A DNA stretch of 64,000 nt from a virus, in the IMG/VR virus record IMGVR_UViG_3300021437_000013, positions 1-64,000 of that record. The stretch is one strand, 5' to 3'. The notes beneath the pieces are model-generated. The model ran no database searches, was not told the DNA's origin, and saw only the letters and a list, made by a program, of their open reading frames with translations. Positions within the stretch are counted from its first letter, which is position 1; each line of letters begins with the position of its first letter. This document shows positions 60,010 through 64,000 of this stretch, in pieces. Made by a program: the position numbers and the translations under genes.

Positions 60010-60738
60010 CTATAGTTTTCCTATCCATCGTCCAGAAGTATCAAGCACCATAGGTATTAAAATTGGTTTAGAGTCGATAATAACAGAAGTTCCAATAACT
60101 GGTCGGCTTAAGTTAAGCTTATCATATGCAAATGCCAAAGATTTCTTATCAATTAAACAACCTGACTGTAAAGAGAATAATAGATTCTTCGGATTACCTA
60201 CATAATCAATTCTAAAGTCTTGGTGGAAGTGAAATTGAACTGTATTGATTCCTCTTTGTGTAGCAAGCTTTATACCATTCTTGACCATACCATGACAAAA
60301 ATAACATTCTTGGCCGTTAGGTAATATTACAGTTAGGTCATTAACCCATTGCCATTTATCGCTTACACCGTACACTTGTTGTTGTGTAGCTAAGAATTTC
60401 ATAGGGATACCGTTTATCTTAAACTTACGAGTAATCATACTTCCATGATTAGAATCTAATAAAATCATCTCAGGAAATAACTTCTCTAACTTTTTAATCT
60501 TCTCTAAGCCAAGTTTTAACTCATCTCCGGCAGAAGGTAAATCCAAATCGGACGGGTGGAAAGAGGCGTTGTGGAAATCCAACTCATCACCCCCATTAAC
60601 TACCAATGTAGGATTGTATTTTTTCTTTATAGCTGCTAAAAACTTGAACATATCTGGATGTTCATAAGGCATGTGTTGGTCAGAAATACAAAGTATTCTT
60701 CTTGTGTCTAAATCTTTCATTTTAGTTGTCTTCGCCAT
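60010..60738 (-). CDS. Calcineurin-like metallophosphoesterase
   Basis: 242 residues. SDQH (D-x-H), NGGDELDFH (GD-x-x-D), LDSNHGS (variant of GNHD), FCHG and FHFH supply the metal-binding set of the calcineurin-like fold. Substrate unknown: phage members act on nucleotides, RNA or DNA ends. It lies in the DNA-metabolism operon beside dCMP deaminase. The ATG at 60738 has a distant GGAG; an ATG at 60720 is an alternative. Confidence 0.85.
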   Translation of the reverse strand: MAKTTKMKDLDTRRILCISDQHMPYEHPDMFKFLAAIKKKYNPTLVVNGGDELDFHNASFHPSDLDLPSAGDELKLGLEKIKKLEKLFPEMILLDSNHGSMITRKFKINGIPMKFLATQQQVYGVSDKWQWVNDLTVILPNGQECYFCHGMVKNGIKLATQRGINTVQFHFHQDFRIDYVGNPKNLLFSLQSGCLIDKKSLAFAYDKLNLSRPVIGTSVIIDSKPILIPMVLDTSGRWIGKL

Positions 60739-60976
60739 GTTCCATTTCTCCTTTAACTTCTTTTAATTTATCTCTTGCTTTCTTATATAATCCAAAATAC
60801 ATTCTATGAGCTTCATCCAAGTCTAACAGTATAAACTTCAATGAACGGTAATCTTTATAAACCTGTAATGCTTTCTTAGCTGTAGATATAGCTTTAAGAA
60901 TATCTGTAATCTCTGTTACAGCCTTTTCAAGCTTCTTAATCTTATGCTTAGAACCTATCTCAAGTAAATTTGTCAT
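60722..60976 (-). CDS. Helical unknown protein, 84 aa
   Basis: Starts by ATGA overlap with the dCMP deaminase stop. All-helical and charged (KLEKAVTEITDILKAISTAKKAL), perhaps coiled coil. Function unknown. Confidence 0.68.
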   Translation of the reverse strand: MTNLLEIGSKHKIKKLEKAVTEITDILKAISTAKKALQVYKDYRSLKFILLDLDEAHRMYFGLYKKARDKLKEVKGEMEHGEDN

Positions 60977-61413
60977 TTAAGCATACCAACAATATGTTTA
61001 TTCAACTCTATTAAATCATTCTGGTCAAAATTATAACATATAGTAGTAATGTTTGCAAGTCTAAATATCTCTGCTGATAGACTATTTTCTCTATGCTTTA
61101 AGTAAAAGATAAACTTAATACCTGAATAGGCTATGAGTCTTGCACATTCCGGACAAGGGTAAAGGGTGGTATATAATATACTGTTCCATAAGTTTTCTTT
61201 AGCATTAACTATGGCCGCTTGTTCTGCATGAATAACATAGTTATGCTTCTCGTCAGAATCCCACTTAGTAGTAGGTATGTCTTTTGTGAATTGATTGTAA
61301 CCAGTAGATATGATTTTATCATTGTTTTTGGAGACAATTACCGCACCAACTTTAGTTTTTGGATCAGGTGACTGTTGAGCTTCTATTAAAGCAAGTAACA
61401 TCATTGACTTCAT
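60973..61413 (-). CDS. dCMP deaminase
   Basis: 146 residues. HAEQAA (H62, E64) and PCPECA (C87, C90) are the zinc site and catalytic Glu of the cytidine/dCMP deaminase fold; PKTKVGAVIV and STGYNQF match the N-terminal part. Converts dCMP to dUMP for ThyX. Phage dCMP deaminases are commonly regulated by dCTP/dTTP. Start overlaps the gene upstream as ATGA. Confidence 0.92.
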   Translation of the reverse strand: MKSMMLLALIEAQQSPDPKTKVGAVIVSKNNDKIISTGYNQFTKDIPTTKWDSDEKHNYVIHAEQAAIVNAKENLWNSILYTTLYPCPECARLIAYSGIKFIFYLKHRENSLSAEIFRLANITTICYNFDQNDLIELNKHIVGMLK

Positions 61414-61583
61414 AGATACCCCAATAGGATAGCATCTTCAAATAATATAAAGTTCTTTAAGAAGTTATTATTATAATATTCATCTATATTACCAAGAGTA
61501 ACATGAAAATAATCCTCTTCTGCCAGTTTGATAAACATAAACAAGTCTTTACGAGGTACATAATATACCGCTTCTAATATCAT
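61410..61583 (-). CDS. 57-residue unknown protein
   Basis: ATG at 61583 with AGGAAG upstream; overlaps both neighbours as ATGA, strong evidence for a real gene. Aromatic and acidic (VYYVPRKDLFMFIKLAEEDYF). Function unknown. Confidence 0.7.
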   Translation of the reverse strand: MILEAVYYVPRKDLFMFIKLAEEDYFHVTLGNIDEYYNNNFLKNFILFEDAILLGYL

Positions 61584-61762
61584 TTTGACTTCCTTTTACA
61601 ATCAACAAGCTCGGTTGATATCTGCTTAATTTCATTAGATGCAAAAATAAGCATCTTATCTTGGTTCCTCTTCATACCTGCTATCTCGATGTATTGCAGC
61701 TTAATGACGTAGTATTGAGTTAAGCAAACAGCGGATAGGATAGCAATGATTAGTAGTTTCAT
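61580..61762 (-). CDS. 60-residue membrane-anchored protein
   Basis: Signal-anchor-like start (LLIIAILSAVCLTQYYVI), then a charged helix (QDKMLIFASNEIKQISTEL) and basic tail. First gene after the promoter at 61780-61808. An i-spanin-like or membrane regulator role is possible; not established. Confidence 0.66.
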   Translation of the reverse strand: MKLLIIAILSAVCLTQYYVIKLQYIEIAGMKRNQDKMLIFASNEIKQISTELVDCKRKSK

Positions 61763-61779
61763 AAATACCTCTTATGTCA

Positions 61780-61808
61780 ACTTTAGCATAGTAAGAATTA
61801 GGAGTCAA
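61780..61808 (-). promoter_or_regulatory. Sigma-70-type promoter, leftward
   Basis: Minus strand: TTGACT (61803-61808), 17-bp spacer, TAAAGT (61780-61785). The -35 overlaps the end of the methyltransferase gene. Confidence 0.65.
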
Positions 61809-62481
61809 CTTTATTTGTGATGGCTTGTATCCTGTTTTCCGCTATTTTAAAGTATGCCTCATCTTTTTCTATACCTATGAATTTACGATTAAGATTTTTA
61901 CAGGCTAAGCCTGTAGTTCCAGAACCCATAAATGGGTCTAATACTATTTGATTTTCATTACTGTGAATCTTAACCAAATCTTCCATCAATTTAAGGCTTT
62001 TCTGTGTGGGGTGTAATCCTTTATCTATTGAATGTACAAATTTAGGCCTTTGGTATTTATCATCTTGTCTATTAAATACCCACTTAGCACCTTTTTTTGT
62101 AAACCAGATAGCACATTCATAGTCTGTAATATATCGCCTATCTCTATTTCTAGGCATGGGGTTAGATTTTTCAAGTCTAATCATATCTTTAGTGTCGAAT
62201 CCATTTGCTTCCGCAAACTTAGATATATCTCCTAAGTTCTTCCAATCATTGAAGCATATAAAACTACCGTTCTTGTTTAAAATTCTATTCACTTCAACAA
62301 TATAAGATAAAATATCAGCATCTTTATCCCATTCACCGAAATCTATCCCTGCCCTACCCATAGTATTAAAATTATTATCTCTAGCTATATTGTATGGAGG
62401 GTCTGTTAAAACCAGATCAACGCTCCCTGTTTTTATGCTTTTCAAAAGGTCTAAACAATCGCCATTCAATAAATTAATCAT
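61798..62481 (-). CDS. Beta-class DNA methyltransferase (N6-adenine or N4-cytosine)
   Basis: 227 residues. DPPY (27-30) precedes DPFMGSGTTGLA, the IV-then-I order of the beta class. HPTQKSLKLMEDLV is a family hallmark. DPPY favours adenine but N4-cytosine is not excluded. Target unknown. Overlaps the DNA polymerase stop (ATGA). Together with the C5 enzyme it gives the phage two modification activities. Confidence 0.9.
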   Translation of the reverse strand: MINLLNGDCLDLLKSIKTGSVDLVLTDPPYNIARDNNFNTMGRAGIDFGEWDKDADILSYIVEVNRILNKNGSFICFNDWKNLGDISKFAEANGFDTKDMIRLEKSNPMPRNRDRRYITDYECAIWFTKKGAKWVFNRQDDKYQRPKFVHSIDKGLHPTQKSLKLMEDLVKIHSNENQIVLDPFMGSGTTGLACKNLNRKFIGIEKDEAYFKIAENRIQAITNKVDS

Positions 62482-64000
62482 AAATCCTCCAATAAGTGTT
62501 TATTCTTAACTAAAGAATAATCTATAAATGGATTTTCGTCAAGGATATTATCTAAAATACTTACCGTATCATATACCCTATTTATGAGCTTTTCAACATT
62601 AACATCATTATTATAATCTTCAATACACCTTAATCCAGTAATCTTTGTTTCTTTAACTTTTACTTTACCATTCTTTAATTGAGTTTCTTCTTTCAAAGAA
62701 GATATAACACATGGAAATAAATAAATCTTATCCCCTTCTTGTACTTCCTTTTTAGCTATAGCATCCCATATATCACGTTCATTCTTTCTTGCTTCGGGAT
62801 TCTTAGCACAATCTAAAACTGGCTTTGTTACTGTTTTCTTTTGACACCATCTTAGTATGTCAGTGACATTCATAGCTTCTCTTAAATAGCTATGATAGAT
62901 TTCTTTAAGATTACGGCCGTTATTTTCTAAGGAATCTCTAATTAAATCATCTAATAGCTCTTTTAAAGCCGGTTCAAGCTTACTACTCTTTAATGCGCTA
63001 CCTTTCTTAGTATATTTACTGCCAGTCTTTAATACATAATTCTTAGCTTTTAATGCTAAACAAGAATCGTAATATCCGTCATTTTCCCATTCAATCATAT
63101 CGGGAGATAAATCATTAATCTCTTTTGTTAAAGTTTCAATCTCTTCACTACTAAACTTGCTCATATCAGCTTTACAAAATGAAATTGAATCTGTATCACT
63201 TGGGCCAATAATAAAGTCATGTTGAATAGTAGCAGGGAGTTTTCCATCTAATGATAAATATTTCTGTTTATCAGCTTTAACTTGCATTTTAGCATAAAAC
63301 TTATCAATCCAATAATGATAATTATTCCCACTGGCCCAACGTAATGCCAAATCAATTACTTCTCTGGTTTCTTTAGTAATAATCTGTGCAATATGTGCAT
63401 CATTAAAATTAAGGCCAGAAGTATTAGTTACACCGTAGGAAGAATTGATAATTATCTTATTTACTGAATCTAAATCTTTCCAGTATTGTTCACCAGTTTC
63501 TTTAGCCAGTTTTTTATATTCAAAGCGTTTATTAGCAAAGTAATTAACCATATTATAAAAATTAGCTCTTGGGTCTTTAGTTTTATTATAAAGCTTTAAT
63601 CTTAATATTTGTGATGGATATGCCGACTTTATATCAACTTTAAATAAGTTATTATAAATACCAGGAATACCAAAACTAATACCGCCCTCCACTTTCTCTT
63701 CCGATATATCATCAGCTAATGGGATACTTTCACCTATTTGTAGATATGACCTAACTAAAAATGAGTTTATTTGTCCACCAGTAGCAGTTTCCATCATCAT
63801 TTGGAAACTCTTTGGGATATGTTGAGTAAAATAAAAAAAAGGAGATGCAAACGTATCAAATAGCTTTAAAGAGTCTTCTGCGTCCTCTTCTGCATATTGA
63901 ATAACTTTAAGCTTCATTTCTGGACTTTTCCAGTATTCAGCTATCTTACTGGCATCAATATATGTTCTATCCGCTTTATCTTGTCCTATAGCTTTAATAA
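62478..64000 (-). CDS. DNA polymerase, family B (5' end beyond window)
   Basis: The reading frame is open to the right edge, so the N-terminal part, most of the 3'-5' exonuclease, is missing. Near the edge YAEEDAEDSLKLF resembles Exo III. Polymerase motifs follow: A DIKSAYPSQI, B KIIINSSYG, and C SDTDS. KAKNYVLK matches the later K-x-Y element. A and B are close together with no long insert, which argues against the phi29-type terminal-protein insertion, although EGGISFG precedes motif A. An internal ATG at 63917 is unlikely to be the start because coding continues upstream. Confidence 0.92.
   Translation of the reverse strand, partial: IKAIGQDKADRTYIDASKIAEYWKSPEMKLKVIQYAEEDAEDSLKLFDTFASPFFYFTQHIPKSFQMMMETATGGQINSFLVRSYLQIGESIPLADDISEEKVEGGISFGIPGIYNNLFKVDIKSAYPSQILRLKLYNKTKDPRANFYNMVNYFANKRFEYKKLAKETGEQYWKDLDSVNKIIINSSYGVTNTSGLNFNDAHIAQIITKETREVIDLALRWASGNNYHYWIDKFYAKMQVKADKQKYLSLDGKLPATIQHDFIIGPSDTDSISFCKADMSKFSSEEIETLTKEINDLSPDMIEWENDGYYDSCLALKAKNYVLKTGSKYTKKGSALKSSKLEPALKELLDDLIRDSLENNGRNLKEIYHSYLREAMNVTDILRWCQKKTVTKPVLDCAKNPEARKNERDIWDAIAKKEVQEGDKIYLFPCVISSLKEETQLKNGKVKVKETKITGLRCIEDYNNDVNVEKLINRVYDTVSILDNILDENPFIDYSLVKNKHLLEDL

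Noticed and set aside
58009-62481. A DISARM/BREX-like or restriction defence island around the methyltransferases
   Set aside because: Neighbours are nucleotide-metabolism and small unknown genes; no helicase, phospholipase D or restriction nuclease is present.

Overview
The window is 64 kb of a larger AT-rich genome of a lytic, short-tailed (podovirus-type) DNA phage. It carries a terminase, portal, scaffold and major capsid set, an adaptor-like and a nozzle-like tail protein, two giant fibre proteins and a run of Gln/Ala/Asn-rich ejection-type proteins. I saw no sheath, tail tube or tape measure. Good Shine-Dalgarno sites, classical TTGACA/TATAAT-type promoters and a small lipoprotein with a lipobox point to a low-GC Gram-negative host with a standard sigma-70; Bacteroidetes are unlikely. 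The genome runs past both edges: a membrane-protein gene is cut at the left and a family B DNA polymerase at the right.

Layout. (1) 1-12.4 kb, minus strand: a dense block of small genes with dUTPase, ThyX, a monomeric B12-dependent ribonucleotide reductase, an M15 peptidase endolysin, a transglycosylase, a free-standing HNH endonuclease and many small unknowns, several as tandem paralogue pairs. Sigma-70-like promoters face left. One plus-strand gene (2697-3257) is embedded here. (2) 12.4-16.3 kb: mostly non-coding, with two unknown plus-strand genes and one minus-strand gene. It holds two homologous structured RNAs of about 330 nt supported by compensatory changes, a third structured stretch with a G-quadruplex motif, and a phased 10-bp repeat array. 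(3) 16.3-54.9 kb, plus strand: small and large terminase (the large one split by an intein), a trypsin-like protease, portal, a zincin-like protein, fibres, scaffold, capsid, a homing-type nuclease, tail and ejection proteins. (4) 54.9-64 kb, minus strand: replication and nucleotide genes, including an HNH protein, dNMP kinase, cytosine-C5 and beta-class DNA methyltransferases, a metallophosphoesterase, dCMP deaminase and DNA polymerase B.

How it works together. Minus-strand genes seem to be read by host RNA polymerase. Almost every plus-strand transcription unit is preceded by one 18-bp element, consensus TTAACAACTAATAGAATG, which resembles T7-family promoters and implies a phage polymerase or specificity factor encoded outside the window. 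The nucleotide enzymes (RNR, ThyX, dUTPase, dCMP deaminase, dNMP kinase) form a coherent dTTP-producing set.

Most worth following up: the twin pseudoknotted RNAs, the T7-like late promoter family (two start codons lie inside it, implying leaderless mRNAs), an apparent genome-wide excess of GGCCGT, and a strong shortage of GATC. Motif counts were made by eye and no database search was run.
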